NCBI RefSeq assembly: GCF_003124125.1
Contig: NZ_QCXQ01000003.1
Coordinates: forward strand, 136,895 to 197,326
Source: Levilactobacillus bambusae
GTDB taxonomy: Bacteria; Bacillota; Bacilli; Lactobacillales; Lactobacillaceae
Direction of reading: 5' to 3'
DNA length: 60,432 nt
Made by a program: the position numbers and the translations under genes. The notes beneath the pieces are model-generated. The model had not been told where the DNA came from. It did no database searches and worked only from the letters and a program-made list of their open reading frames with translations. Below are positions 7,510 through 15,852 of the stretch, in pieces. Numbering within the stretch: the first letter of the stretch is position 1; each line of letters opens with the position of its first letter.

Positions 7510-7962
7510 ATGTTACAACAATACAAGAACATTCTGTGTCCCGTTGATGGATCTAAGGCAACTGAACCCGTCTTAGAAAAAGCGATTGAAATTGCTAAGG
7601 AAAACGACACGCGTTTAGATATTTTAAACGTCCTTGAAGTCAATCAATTCAGTGATACTTACGGTGGCGCCGTTAGTGGCGATGTCATTTACAAGTTATC
7701 AGAAGACGTTCAATCCCGGCTTTCCGAACTCAAGCGTAAGGCTCAGGATGCCGGCGTTAAAGACGTTGAAATTCACGTTCGGTTCGGTAACCCTAAACCC
7801 GTTATCGCCCGTGAATTCCCAGAGGACCATGACAACCAATTAATTGTCATTGGTTCAACTGGGTTAACCGCCGTTGAACGTTTAATGGTGGGATCGGTAA
7901 CCAACTACGTTAGCCGGAGTGCCATTTGCGATGTCTTAATCGTTAAGCCAGTTAACAAATAA
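7510..7962 (+). CDS. Universal stress protein, UspA family
   Basis: The 150-residue protein matches the UspA fold: N-terminal KNILCPVDGS and the ATP-binding signature GSTGLTAVERLMVGSVTNYV near the C-terminus, ending in DVLIVKP. Family members bind ATP or other nucleotides and rise in stress or stationary phase. The ATG at 7510 is chosen because GAGGGG (7493-7498) lies between it and an in-frame ATG at 7492. A -10-like TATAAT is at 7451-7456, without a clear -35. TTGAAAATTTTTCAA near 7403-7417, an odd palindrome, lies further upstream. The gene is monocistronic. Confidence 0.93.
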   Translation: MLQQYKNILCPVDGSKATEPVLEKAIEIAKENDTRLDILNVLEVNQFSDTYGGAVSGDVIYKLSEDVQSRLSELKRKAQDAGVKDVEIHVRFGNPKPVIAREFPEDHDNQLIVIGSTGLTAVERLMVGSVTNYVSRSAICDVLIVKPVNK

Positions 7963-7985
7963 GTCAATTTGGATAAATGAAGATA

Positions 7986-8032
7986 AATAACCGGTCAACT
8001 TCTCGCATCACGCAAGAGGTTGACCGGTTATT
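7986..8032 (+). terminator. Long hairpin after the usp gene
   Basis: AATAACCGGTCAACTTCT pairs with AGAGGTTGACCGGTTATT (18 bp, one G-T wobble). It lacks a long T run (ATTCGATG follows), so termination may be partial and could allow read-through into the RluA gene at 8063. Confidence 0.65.
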
Positions 8033-8062
8033 CGATGTTAGCCATCAATGAGGAGGAACACC

Positions 8063-8950
8063 ATGTCGCCACAATGGCAGGTCAATCGTCAACTTAGTCC
8101 GACGCAGCCCACCGTTTCGTTACGTAACCTGTTGCAAAAGCAATGGCAGCTACCCAAACGCTTAGTCGGTGACTTACGTCAGCACCGCCGGGTTACCCTA
8201 AACGGAACATACCAGCCCGTGAATACGTTAGTTCACCCGGGCGATCAGCTCCAAATGACCTTCGTCCCCAATGATTTCGGCCACCCATACGCCGACGTTC
8301 GTCCTGATAGTGCCCAGACGGTAGCGGTGCTTTATGAAACGGCCGATCTGGTCGTGGTGAACAAAACCCAGGGGAGCAAGACCCACCCGAACCTCCCCTG
8401 GGAAACCGGGACCACCCAAAACCACGTGGCCGCCTATCTAGGTCCCAATGCTGACGGGCCTTACATTCTAAGCCGGCTCGATCAGGAAACGACCGGGGTC
8501 CTTCTCTTTGCCAAGTCCCCCGTCGTTGTCCCCATTCTAGAGCGGGAAATTGCCAATAAACGGGTTCAGCGAACTTACTTAGCGTGGGTTCATGGTACGA
8601 CGCCCCCAGAGGGCACGTTTACCGATCCCATTGGCTTGGATCCCACGGATAAGCGAAAGCGGCAAATTAACGGGGTGAACCCCCAGACTGCTATCACCCA
8701 CTATCGTACCCTCGACCGACATCACAACAGGTCACTTGTTGCGTTACGGTTAGAAACCGGCCGGACCCACCAACTTCGGGTTCACCTTGCTGGAAACGGT
8801 TATCCAATCGTTGGTGATCCCCTTTACGCCCATGATAAGCCCACCACTCGGTTACGGCTCCACTGCCGCCAATTAATTATTCCCCTCCCGTTTTCAACCG
8901 AACGAGTCACGGTGATTGCTCCCGTTCCCCGGCATTTTAACGCTGTTTAA
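8063..8950 (+). CDS. RluA-family pseudouridine synthase
   Basis: The 295-residue enzyme isomerises uridine to pseudouridine in RNA. An N-terminal S4-like RNA-binding region (about 15-70) is followed by the RluA catalytic domain, whose motif reads SRLDQETTGVLLFAK with the catalytic Asp at about 140. The His usual before RLD is Ser. KRVQRTYLAW and GRTHQLRVHL match later family motifs. ATG 8063 is chosen over 8048 because AGGAGG (8051-8056) lies between them. Its last 14 bases overlap the convergent rpiR-type gene. The target (rRNA or tRNA) cannot be told from sequence. Confidence 0.92.
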   Translation: MSPQWQVNRQLSPTQPTVSLRNLLQKQWQLPKRLVGDLRQHRRVTLNGTYQPVNTLVHPGDQLQMTFVPNDFGHPYADVRPDSAQTVAVLYETADLVVVNKTQGSKTHPNLPWETGTTQNHVAAYLGPNADGPYILSRLDQETTGVLLFAKSPVVVPILEREIANKRVQRTYLAWVHGTTPPEGTFTDPIGLDPTDKRKRQINGVNPQTAITHYRTLDRHHNRSLVALRLETGRTHQLRVHLAGNGYPIVGDPLYAHDKPTTRLRLHCRQLIIPLPFSTERVTVIAPVPRHFNAV

Positions 8951-9725
8951 CAAGCTCCCGGTACTGGTACATTAATAACTCCATGATGATAATAATGGAC
9001 ACGTGAGAGGTCATCTCCACCCCGTTTTGAACTACTTCGTCCGTAAACAGGTAAAAATTGTAGTCACTCATATTTTGAATGGTATTATTATTCGCACCGG
9101 TAATGGAAACCATGGCGCCGTATGTACATTTACGTTCGATTTCCTGCATGAGGGTCACCAGTTCGGGATCTTCACCGCCGTAGTTAAACATAAAGACCAG
9201 GTCGTCCTGCCCAATTTGCCGGTAGGCCACCTGGCGTTCCTCATAGTTGAGTGGAAACAAAATAATGAATCCGTTGAGCGTATAAAGATGCCGAACGTAT
9301 TCAGCAGCGTACTTACTCAACCCCTTAGCGTAAATAATTAGCTTCGGGGCTTTAAGCATGAGTTGCGAAAGGGAAATCAGTTTTTGCCCCTCTAATACCC
9401 GCACCGTTTCCTGAATATTTTTCAAGTATTCTTGCCGGTACGCATTTTGTTCAACCACAAAGTGCGTATCGGCCTTTTCTTCGTCCTCATCCGTTTGATT
9501 TAATAACGTATATTTAATCACCGTTGAAAATTCGCTGTATCCTGAAAATCCGATTTTACGGACAAACCGTAAGAACGTCGTGGTTGACACGAAGCAGGCA
9601 GCGGCGACCTCCCGAATACTTTTACTCTTAACGTCGTCCATATTTTTAATCACGTAGTCCAGCAGAGCGTATTCGTTCTTACTGAGCTTTTCAACGTTCG
9701 GGTTCACAATTTCAAAAAAGTTCAT
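8937..9725 (-). CDS. RpiR/MurR-family transcriptional regulator of the agmatine cluster
   Basis: The 262-residue protein has an N-terminal RpiR-type helix-turn-helix (about 1-75, with SIREVAAACFVSTTTFLRFVRKIGFSGY-like sequence split by a turn) and a SIS domain (about 115-240) of the kind that binds phosphosugars. It lies 17 bp downstream of aguA2 and ends the cluster, matching the L. brevis arrangement in which an rpiR gene closes the agmatine deiminase locus. AAGGAGG lies 12 bases before the ATG, a wide spacing. The ligand and whether it controls the cluster are inferred. Confidence 0.85.
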   Translation of the reverse strand: MNFFEIVNPNVEKLSKNEYALLDYVIKNMDDVKSKSIREVAAACFVSTTTFLRFVRKIGFSGYSEFSTVIKYTLLNQTDEDEEKADTHFVVEQNAYRQEYLKNIQETVRVLEGQKLISLSQLMLKAPKLIIYAKGLSKYAAEYVRHLYTLNGFIILFPLNYEERQVAYRQIGQDDLVFMFNYGGEDPELVTLMQEIERKCTYGAMVSITGANNNTIQNMSDYNFYLFTDEVVQNGVEMTSHVSIIIIMELLMYQYRELVKQR

Positions 9726-9742
9726 GCTGTTTCTATTCCTCC

Positions 9743-10834
9743 TTACTCAGGCAATCCGGCAATCACGCTGTGAATACTACCGCCCCCAAGTAATAATTCA
9801 CGGGAATAAATCGGAATAATCTGACGATCGGGATAAAACGCTTGGTACTGCTGCAGGGCCTGTTCATCCTGGGGTTCCTTAAACGTCGGCACAAATACAG
9901 CGCCGTTAGCCAGGTAGGCGTTAACGTACGTGGCAGTTAACCGGTCGCCCGGATACCGGGGAAGTAGTCCGTTGACGGGATCCACGCCTTCACTCTCCTC
10001 GGCCGTGGCGTAGAGTGGCGTTGGCACCGTGAGCCGGTGAATTTTAAACGGCCGCCCCATGGCATCCGTTGCTGACTGGAGAACTTTTTCGGCCGCCCGG
10101 GAAATGCGGGTTTGGGGATCGTTTTGGTCATCACTCCAAGTCAAGGCCACCTCGCCTGGCCGGATAAAACTCACCATGTTATCAATATCCCCGTTAGTTT
10201 CATCCATAAAGAAGCCCTCTTGCAGCCAAATAATTTTCGTGACGTTTAGGTAGGTTTTCAACACCTCTTCAATTTCATCCTTCGTCATTTCTCCGTTTCG
10301 GCCCTCCGATAGCAGGACCTCTTCGGTAACAATCAGCGTCCCCTCGCCATCCGTCGTGTAGGAACACCCCTCAAGCACAAAATGCTGCAATTTATAGAAA
10401 TCCAGTTGTTCTAAGGCACAAATCTTCTGGGCTACGAGATCGTCCTGATCCCACGGAAAGTAAAGTCCGTCTACTAATCCGCCCCAGGCATTAAACCGCC
10501 AGTCGATGCCCCGACGAATTCCCAGTTGGTTCAACAAGAAGGTGGGGGCCATGTCGCGAATCCAGGCATCGTTATAGCTCATCTCGACCACCCGGACCTG
10601 GTTAGATAACGCTTGGTAGGCATGTTCGTATTGCGCCCGTGAGACCAGCATGGTGACCGGCTCAAAATCCACTAGTTTATTCGCAATCTCCGTAATGACG
10701 CGTTGGGCGGGTTTTCCGCCCTCCCGCCAATTATCCGGCCGTTCGGGCCACATCATGTAAGCTCCCTGGTGTTTGGCCCACTCGGGAACCATATAAAACC
10801 CATCTTTGGTCGGTGTCGACGCCGAAATTTCCAT
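9743..10834 (-). CDS. aguA2: Agmatine deiminase paralogue with altered active site (AguA2)
   Basis: The 363-residue protein aligns without gaps to the paralogue at 11895-12989 through residue 218 and keeps Asp94 (WIRD) and Glu155. However, His216 of the NGHVD motif is Asp (NGDID), and the nucleophilic Cys356 of GGNIHC is Ser (GGSIHS). Since agmatine deiminases need the Cys thiolate and His, hydrolysis of agmatine is unlikely. It may be an inactive paralogue, a regulator, or an enzyme with altered chemistry. A terminator-like hairpin (10887-10935) separates it from the carbamate kinase gene, so it and rpiR may form a separately or weakly transcribed unit. AAGGGAGAGA precedes the ATG. Confidence 0.88.
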   Translation of the reverse strand: MEISASTPTKDGFYMVPEWAKHQGAYMMWPERPDNWREGGKPAQRVITEIANKLVDFEPVTMLVSRAQYEHAYQALSNQVRVVEMSYNDAWIRDMAPTFLLNQLGIRRGIDWRFNAWGGLVDGLYFPWDQDDLVAQKICALEQLDFYKLQHFVLEGCSYTTDGEGTLIVTEEVLLSEGRNGEMTKDEIEEVLKTYLNVTKIIWLQEGFFMDETNGDIDNMVSFIRPGEVALTWSDDQNDPQTRISRAAEKVLQSATDAMGRPFKIHRLTVPTPLYATAEESEGVDPVNGLLPRYPGDRLTATYVNAYLANGAVFVPTFKEPQDEQALQQYQAFYPDRQIIPIYSRELLLGGGSIHSVIAGLPE

Positions 10835-10886
10835 CTTACTCTCTCCCTTAAAGTTTCCTAACTATTAGAGTACCATTTTTATTACC

Positions 10887-10935
10887 AAAAGAACCGCCCG
10901 GCTAAGTCTTTTTGCTTAGTGGGCGGTTCTTTTTG
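10887..10935. terminator. Strong hairpin inside the agmatine cluster
   Basis: AGAACCGCCC (10890-10899) pairs with GGGCGGTTCT (10921-10930), with an inner CTAAG/CTTAG stem. T runs exist on both strands. It lies between arcC and aguA2 and probably limits transcription of aguA2-rpiR. Confidence 0.75.
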
Positions 10936-10945
10936 ATCGTGGGAC

Positions 10946-11881
10946 CTAGGCATGGATTACCGTACCTTCGTCACCACTGATAATTCCTTTAACATCTTCA
11001 AGGGCCCCAATGACTGCGGGATGCCCCGTATTCTTAACAAAGTCGACGGCGGCCTTAACCTTTGGCATCATGCTGCCCTTGGCAAACTCATCCCGGTCGA
11101 TGTGTTGTTGAACCTCATCCACGGCGACGTTCGTGACTTCTTCTTGGTTGGGTTTACCAAAGTTATAGAAGACGCCACCCACCGACGTGAGGATAATTAA
11201 CTTATCAGCATTGATCAGCTGAGCAATCTTTGAAGCGCTAAAATCCTTGTCAATGACGGCTTCCTTGCCCACTAGCTGGTTACCCTTCTTAACAACGGGA
11301 ATGCCACCCCCACCAGACACAATGGGAATAATTCCAGCTTCAATGGTCTTTAAAATTGCTTCGTATTCGTTAATTTCCGTTGGGCGAGGTGATGGGACCA
11401 CCCGCCGGTACCCCCGACCGGCATCTTCCATAAACTGCCAGTCTGGATACTGTTTCTGCATGGCGTCGGCTTCTTCCTTCGTATAGAAGGGGCCAATTGG
11501 TTTGGTCGGAGCCTTAAAGGCCGGATCGTTTTCATCAACGACCGTCTGCGTGATGACCGTCATCACATTTTTCTTAATGCCCTTATCTAACAGTTGTTCC
11601 TGCAAGGCATTCTGGAACCAGTAGCCAATACTCCCCTGCGTCATGGCCACGCAGGTATCAAGGGGCATAGCCGGATTTTTATCGCTAGCTGCCGCCAACT
11701 GTTGGAGCAAGAGGTTCCCGACTTGGGGTCCGTTACCGTGGGTGATAATGAGTTCATCCCCATTTTCCACAAACTTCACGAGTTCCTTAGCCGTATTTTT
11801 AACCGCTTTTTGTTGAGCTTCAGCACTGGCATCATCCGATAAAATGGCGTTTCCACCAAGTGCAACAACGATCTTTGCCAT
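10946..11881 (-). CDS. arcC: Carbamate kinase of the agmatine deiminase pathway
   Basis: Carbamate kinase transfers phosphate from carbamoyl phosphate to ADP, giving ATP, CO2 and ammonia, the energy-yielding last step of agmatine breakdown. The 311-residue protein begins MAKIVVALGGNAI and keeps THGNGPQVGN and the GGGGIPV motif of the amino acid kinase family, at the usual length. It starts 13 bp after aguA1 with GGATG upstream, so it is in the ptcA-antiporter-aguA1-arcC operon. Arginine deiminase pathways use the same enzyme, but the neighbours assign it to agmatine (aguC in some nomenclatures). Confidence 0.95.
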   Translation of the reverse strand: MAKIVVALGGNAILSDDASAEAQQKAVKNTAKELVKFVENGDELIITHGNGPQVGNLLLQQLAAASDKNPAMPLDTCVAMTQGSIGYWFQNALQEQLLDKGIKKNVMTVITQTVVDENDPAFKAPTKPIGPFYTKEEADAMQKQYPDWQFMEDAGRGYRRVVPSPRPTEINEYEAILKTIEAGIIPIVSGGGGIPVVKKGNQLVGKEAVIDKDFSASKIAQLINADKLIILTSVGGVFYNFGKPNQEEVTNVAVDEVQQHIDRDEFAKGSMMPKVKAAVDFVKNTGHPAVIGALEDVKGIISGDEGTVIHA

Positions 11882-11894
11882 CTAAATCCACATC

Positions 11895-12989
11895 CTATCC
11901 TAGGGGTACTTGCTGGGTGATACAGTGAATGTTCCCACCACCAAGCAGAATTTCACGAGCTGGAACGCCGACGACTTTCCGATCAGGGTAAAGTCGTTCT
12001 AACGTTTCCTGGGCCTTTTCATCACTTGGGTCGCCAAACAATGGGTATACAACGCCGCCGTTTGCGGTGTAATAGTTGACGTAACTAGCTGCCAACCGTT
12101 CACCAACGGTCCGTGGCAACGTGCCATCAACGGCATCTACTCCGAGACTTTCCTCTTCAGTAATGGTAATTGGCTTTGGCAGGATCATTTTTTCAACCTG
12201 AATCTGACGGCCCTTAGCATCCGTTGCGTTGCTGAGAATCTCATAGTTTTCCTTGGAGATGGCGTACTGAGGATCGGATTCATCGTCGGTCCAGGCTAAC
12301 GCTACCACCCCAGGTTTCACAAAGTTCGCAATGTTATCAACGTGGCCGTTAGTTTCGTCCAAGTAGATTCCGTTCTTTAACCAGATGACTTTTTCCAAGT
12401 TCAGGTTTTCTTTCAGAACACTTTCAATCTGTTCCTTTGAAAGTTGCGGATTCCGCCCCTTGGATAACAGGCATTCTTCGGTCGCAATTAAGGTTCCTTC
12501 GCCATCAACATGAATGGAGCCACCCTCTAGGACAAAGTCATCTAACCGGTAACGTTCGTCACCCTCAACTTCGATCACCTTTTGGGCTACCCGATCGTCC
12601 TTATCCCAAGGGAAGTAGAGGCCATCGACTAAGCCACCCCAAGCGTTAAAGGTCCAATCAACCCCGCGGACTTCACCCTTATCGTTCTTAACAAAGGTTG
12701 GCCCACAGTCCCGAATCCAGGCATCATTATTCGAAATTTCAATGACCTTAACGTTATCCGGCAGCATGTGCCGAGCGTTTTCAAACTGGTCATCGTTAAC
12801 CCCTACCGTAACGGGTTCAAACTCTGAAATGGCAGCAGCAACGTCGGTAAAGGCCTTTTGGGCTGGCTTCCCCCCGTTGCGCCAGTTATCTGGCCGTTGG
12901 GGCCAAAGCATGTAGACACCCTTATGGGGTTCAAACTCGCCGGGCATTCTGAAGCCGTCTTTTTTTGGTGAAGAATCTAAGGTTTTCAT
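11895..12989 (-). CDS. aguA: Agmatine deiminase
   Basis: Agmatine deiminase (EC 3.5.3.12) converts agmatine to N-carbamoylputrescine and ammonia. The 364-residue protein has the complete active site of the family: Asp94 in WIRD, Glu155 in LEGGSIH, His216 and Asp218 in NGHVD, and the nucleophile Cys356 in GGGNIHC. Its start overlaps the antiporter stop by 4 bp (ATGA), so the genes are coupled. This is the catalytically competent copy; the paralogue at 9743-10834 is not. Length matches known enzymes. Confidence 0.97.
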   Translation of the reverse strand: MKTLDSSPKKDGFRMPGEFEPHKGVYMLWPQRPDNWRNGGKPAQKAFTDVAAAISEFEPVTVGVNDDQFENARHMLPDNVKVIEISNNDAWIRDCGPTFVKNDKGEVRGVDWTFNAWGGLVDGLYFPWDKDDRVAQKVIEVEGDERYRLDDFVLEGGSIHVDGEGTLIATEECLLSKGRNPQLSKEQIESVLKENLNLEKVIWLKNGIYLDETNGHVDNIANFVKPGVVALAWTDDESDPQYAISKENYEILSNATDAKGRQIQVEKMILPKPITITEEESLGVDAVDGTLPRTVGERLAASYVNYYTANGGVVYPLFGDPSDEKAQETLERLYPDRKVVGVPAREILLGGGNIHCITQQVPLG

Positions 12990-14410
12990 AGTGGGACTCC
13001 TCCTTCATGATTTTTATCATCAGATTTTGATTGATCGCTTTGCTGATCCTTTTTACGACCGTTTAATTGGGCAAAGTAAATGCAGATTTCACCAATCACC
13101 ACGGCAATAATCGTACCGATTAAGACTGGAATTTTAGTGTTAAACTCGGCGGCGCTACCGTTTAGCGGAATGATGGAACAGTAAACCCCGATTAAGAGTA
13201 AGATCACGGGGATAAAAGCCATCAAAGCAATAACGACGGGACCTCCAGGGACCTTGAACGGCCGTTCATGGTCGGGATCCTTCCTTCTCAACTGGAAGAA
13301 GGCCGGGAACATGAGCAGGTAAGCCCCTAAAAGTGCGACCACGTTCAACGAGAAGAACGCCCAAAAAATATTTTGATTTGGAATGAACGGTGCGGCAACG
13401 ATCAGAACTGAGGCAATGATGCCGTTTAAAATCGTTGCACCCGTTGGCATCCCAGTTTTCTTACTGGTAATACTGAAAACACTGGGTAAATCATGATTCT
13501 TGGCGGCATATTCAGCCCCTTCGTTCACCCCAGCCGACCACGAAATCAAGTTTGCAACCAGGGAGTAGGCAAAGAGAATTCCGACGAGAACCACAAACCA
13601 ATTGTGCTGGCCAACTAATAACAGGATACTGTCCATTAATCCACCGGAAGCGGAAAGTTGGTTGGTAGGAATCGCAGCTCCCATTCCAAATGCAGCAAAG
13701 ACGTAGAAGACAGCGATTAAAATCCCGCCAAGTACAATGGCTTCTGGAATCTGTTTCTTCGGGTTCGGCATGTCGCTGGCCATTGTAGTGACCACTTCAA
13801 AACCAAGAAAGTTAAAGAGGATAACGGAAATATAGCTTAAGCTGTGGGCATCAAAACTAGGCAGCATATTGTTTGGCGTAAGTGTCGTTGCCATTCCCTT
13901 CGTGGTTGCCACGTAGATCCCTAATCCCCCTAAGCTCAAGATAATAAAAATCTTGGCGAAGGCGGCTAAGTTCAAAATCCACTTGCTGTCAGCCACTGGG
14001 AAGCAGCAGATAAGCGTCACAATCCAAGTAAAGGCCAGCTCAATTAACACCGACGGCCACGTTCCAAGCTGAACTTGGAAAATCTGGTTAATCACTTCCA
14101 CAAAGAGAACGGCTAAGCTGGCCATCCAAATCGGGAAGTTAATCCAGTAGAGGTAGGCGGCACGCCCGCCCCATTTATGACCAAAGGCTCGGTTGACCCA
14201 ATCATAGATTCCGCCCCCCTCATCATAGGACGTCCCCAATTCGGCAGAAATTAATCCGTACGGTAAGAAGAAGAACAGGAGGAGCAACCCCCACCAGAAG
14301 AACTGGGAGGGGCCGATTGCGGCGGCCGGGGCCACTGATTCAACAACCAGCACAACCACGACAGCCATCAGGACGGCATCAAACAACCTAAATTTTTTCT
14401 TTTTTTCCAT
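12986..14410 (-). CDS. aguD: Agmatine/putrescine antiporter, APC family
   Basis: The 474-residue membrane protein belongs to the amino acid-polyamine-organocation family with about 12 helices; the first follows a basic N-terminus ([11 protein letters not shown]). Between ptcA and aguA it is expected to exchange external agmatine for internal putrescine, which powers the pathway and helps resist acid. ATG 14410 is preferred to 14416 because GGTGA then has normal spacing. The hydrophilic C-terminal tail is rich in Asp, Lys and Ser. Specificity is inferred from gene context. Confidence 0.9.
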   Translation of the reverse strand: MEKKKKFRLFDAVLMAVVVVLVVESVAPAAAIGPSQFFWWGLLLLFFFLPYGLISAELGTSYDEGGGIYDWVNRAFGHKWGGRAAYLYWINFPIWMASLAVLFVEVINQIFQVQLGTWPSVLIELAFTWIVTLICCFPVADSKWILNLAAFAKIFIILSLGGLGIYVATTKGMATTLTPNNMLPSFDAHSLSYISVILFNFLGFEVVTTMASDMPNPKKQIPEAIVLGGILIAVFYVFAAFGMGAAIPTNQLSASGGLMDSILLLVGQHNWFVVLVGILFAYSLVANLISWSAGVNEGAEYAAKNHDLPSVFSITSKKTGMPTGATILNGIIASVLIVAAPFIPNQNIFWAFFSLNVVALLGAYLLMFPAFFQLRRKDPDHERPFKVPGGPVVIALMAFIPVILLLIGVYCSIIPLNGSAAEFNTKIPVLIGTIIAVVIGEICIYFAQLNGRKKDQQSDQSKSDDKNHEGGVPL

Positions 14411-14450
14411 TATCATTCACCTTCATTGGCTGCGCTAGGGACGGACAGGT

Positions 14451-15485
14451 TTAGAGGGTCGCATCGTCAACGCGGTCCAATAGCATTTCAACTAATTCCG
14501 GATCGTTAAATCCATCTAATTGTGCGTCCGTGTAGTTCATGTAAGGTTCCATCAAGTAAACAAGGAGGGCCCGGATGGAAGTTAAGCGATTTTCGGCTTC
14601 GTCCCAAACCAGTGAGGCCCGTGAGTCAATGACACTATCCGTCACTTCTTCACCCCGGTTGGCTGGTAAACAGTGCATGAACTTAGCGTGTGGAGCTGCC
14701 TTAGCCATTAATTCATCGTTTACCTGGTACTTAGGGTAGAAGATCTTCATCCGTTCGTCGTATGAGAGTGGGGCTTCGTAAAGACCGTACCAAACGTCAG
14801 TGTAGATAAAGTCGGCGCCCGCCATTGCTTCGTCAGCATTATCGGTAACACTGACGCTCCCACCGGATACTGCGGCGTTCTTCTTACCAATTTCAATGGC
14901 GGATTCCTTCATTTGGAAGTCCTTAGGACCAAATTGTACGAAGTCCATTCCCATCTTAGTGGCCATGAACATCATGGAAACACAAACTTGAGTGGCATCC
15001 CCAACAAAGACAACTTTACAGTCACTTAACTTCTTACCAGCTGGTAAGTTTTCCACCATGGTGATAATGTCCCCCATTTCTTGGGTTGGGTGGTTGTAAT
15101 CACTCATCCCGTTTAAGACGGGAACGGTGGAAGTCGCAGCTAATTCCTGGACCGTTTCGTGCTTAGCTACCCGAGCCATTAAAATGTCCGTTAAGCGGGA
15201 AAGAACGGTTCCGGTGTCACCGAGGGATTCACTTTCAGCACTACCCAAGTGAATTTGACCAGGTGCCAAATATTCTGCGTGACCGCCTAATTGGGTCATA
15301 GCCGTTTCAAAGGAAACCCGAGTCCGAGTCGATGATTCTTCAAAAATCATACCTAAAGTCCGGTGTGGCAAAAGTTGGGGGTAGTTCCCCGCCTTGATGT
15401 CCTTCTTAATTTGGAGACCTAATTTAATAATGTATTGGATTTCTTCACGAGAGTAAGAGTTAGTATCAATGTAATCACGTTTCAT
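14451..15485 (-). CDS. ptcA: Putrescine carbamoyltransferase
   Basis: The enzyme splits carbamoylputrescine with phosphate into putrescine and carbamoyl phosphate. The 344-residue protein has the carbamoyl-phosphate motif SSTRTR (51-56), HPTQ, and HCLPANRG, shared with ornithine transcarbamylases. The segment [16 protein letters not shown] and the C-terminal helix are characteristic of putrescine enzymes, and the neighbours agree. It is the first gene of the operon, preceded by AAGGAGTG and by a region with a cre-like sequence and GGAAC palindromes. Confidence 0.95.
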   Translation of the reverse strand: MKRDYIDTNSYSREEIQYIIKLGLQIKKDIKAGNYPQLLPHRTLGMIFEESSTRTRVSFETAMTQLGGHAEYLAPGQIHLGSAESESLGDTGTVLSRLTDILMARVAKHETVQELAATSTVPVLNGMSDYNHPTQEMGDIITMVENLPAGKKLSDCKVVFVGDATQVCVSMMFMATKMGMDFVQFGPKDFQMKESAIEIGKKNAAVSGGSVSVTDNADEAMAGADFIYTDVWYGLYEAPLSYDERMKIFYPKYQVNDELMAKAAPHAKFMHCLPANRGEEVTDSVIDSRASLVWDEAENRLTSIRALLVYLMEPYMNYTDAQLDGFNDPELVEMLLDRVDDATL

Positions 15486-15531
15486 AATGGCACACTCCTT
15501 AAATGTTTTTAAATTGGTTAACTAGCTTGCT

Positions 15532-15647
15532 GGTTCCTTGGAACAATTTAAGAATACAAAATGTAAACGCTTTTTTAAACCCTTTTTGCGGTTCCTGACC
15601 CGCCATGTAAGGCGATGAATTTTGTTCCATTTCCCGGAACATGTTCC
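15532..15647. promoter_or_regulatory. Regulatory region of the agmatine operon
   Basis: TGTAAACGCT at 15562-15571 followed by Ts resembles a catabolite responsive element (CcpA site). GGAACATGTTCC at 15636-15647 is a perfect 12-bp palindrome, and related GTTCC/GGAAC pairs occur at 15533-15543 and 15624-15640, suggesting several sites for one regulator. A possible minus-strand promoter (TTTAAA, 17 bp, TATTCT) overlaps the cre-like site. All assignments are by pattern. Confidence 0.45.
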
Positions 15648-15750
15648 ACCCGGACCAAAACGTCATGCCATCAACTTATTTAATCCCCTACACTAATTAA
15701 TTGACCGATCCGATTCTAATTCCTCAATCGTTTTGTTACATTTCGGGTTC

Positions 15751-15817
15751 AAAAAAGCAGAAACCCTAGTTAAATCCGATCGAAAATCGATCGAATGACA
15801 CTAAAGTTCCTGCTTTG
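15751..15817 (-). terminator. Terminator of the YfhO-type gene
   Basis: On the minus strand AAAGCAG..AACTTTAGT pairs with ACTAGGGTT..CTGCTTT, with an inner CGATCGA/TCGATCG stem, followed by a long T run. Confidence 0.85.
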
Positions 15818-15852
15818 TGGTGGAAATGATATCTAATTTGTTTAACGCTTAA

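Noticed and set aside
9743-10834. aguA2 as a pseudogene
   Set aside because: The frame is intact, full length, with a good ribosome binding site; only active-site residues differ.
15636-15647. LexA (SOS) box
   Set aside because: GGAACATGTTCC has only two bases between GAAC and GTTC, whereas Gram-positive LexA boxes have four; the neighbouring genes are not SOS genes.
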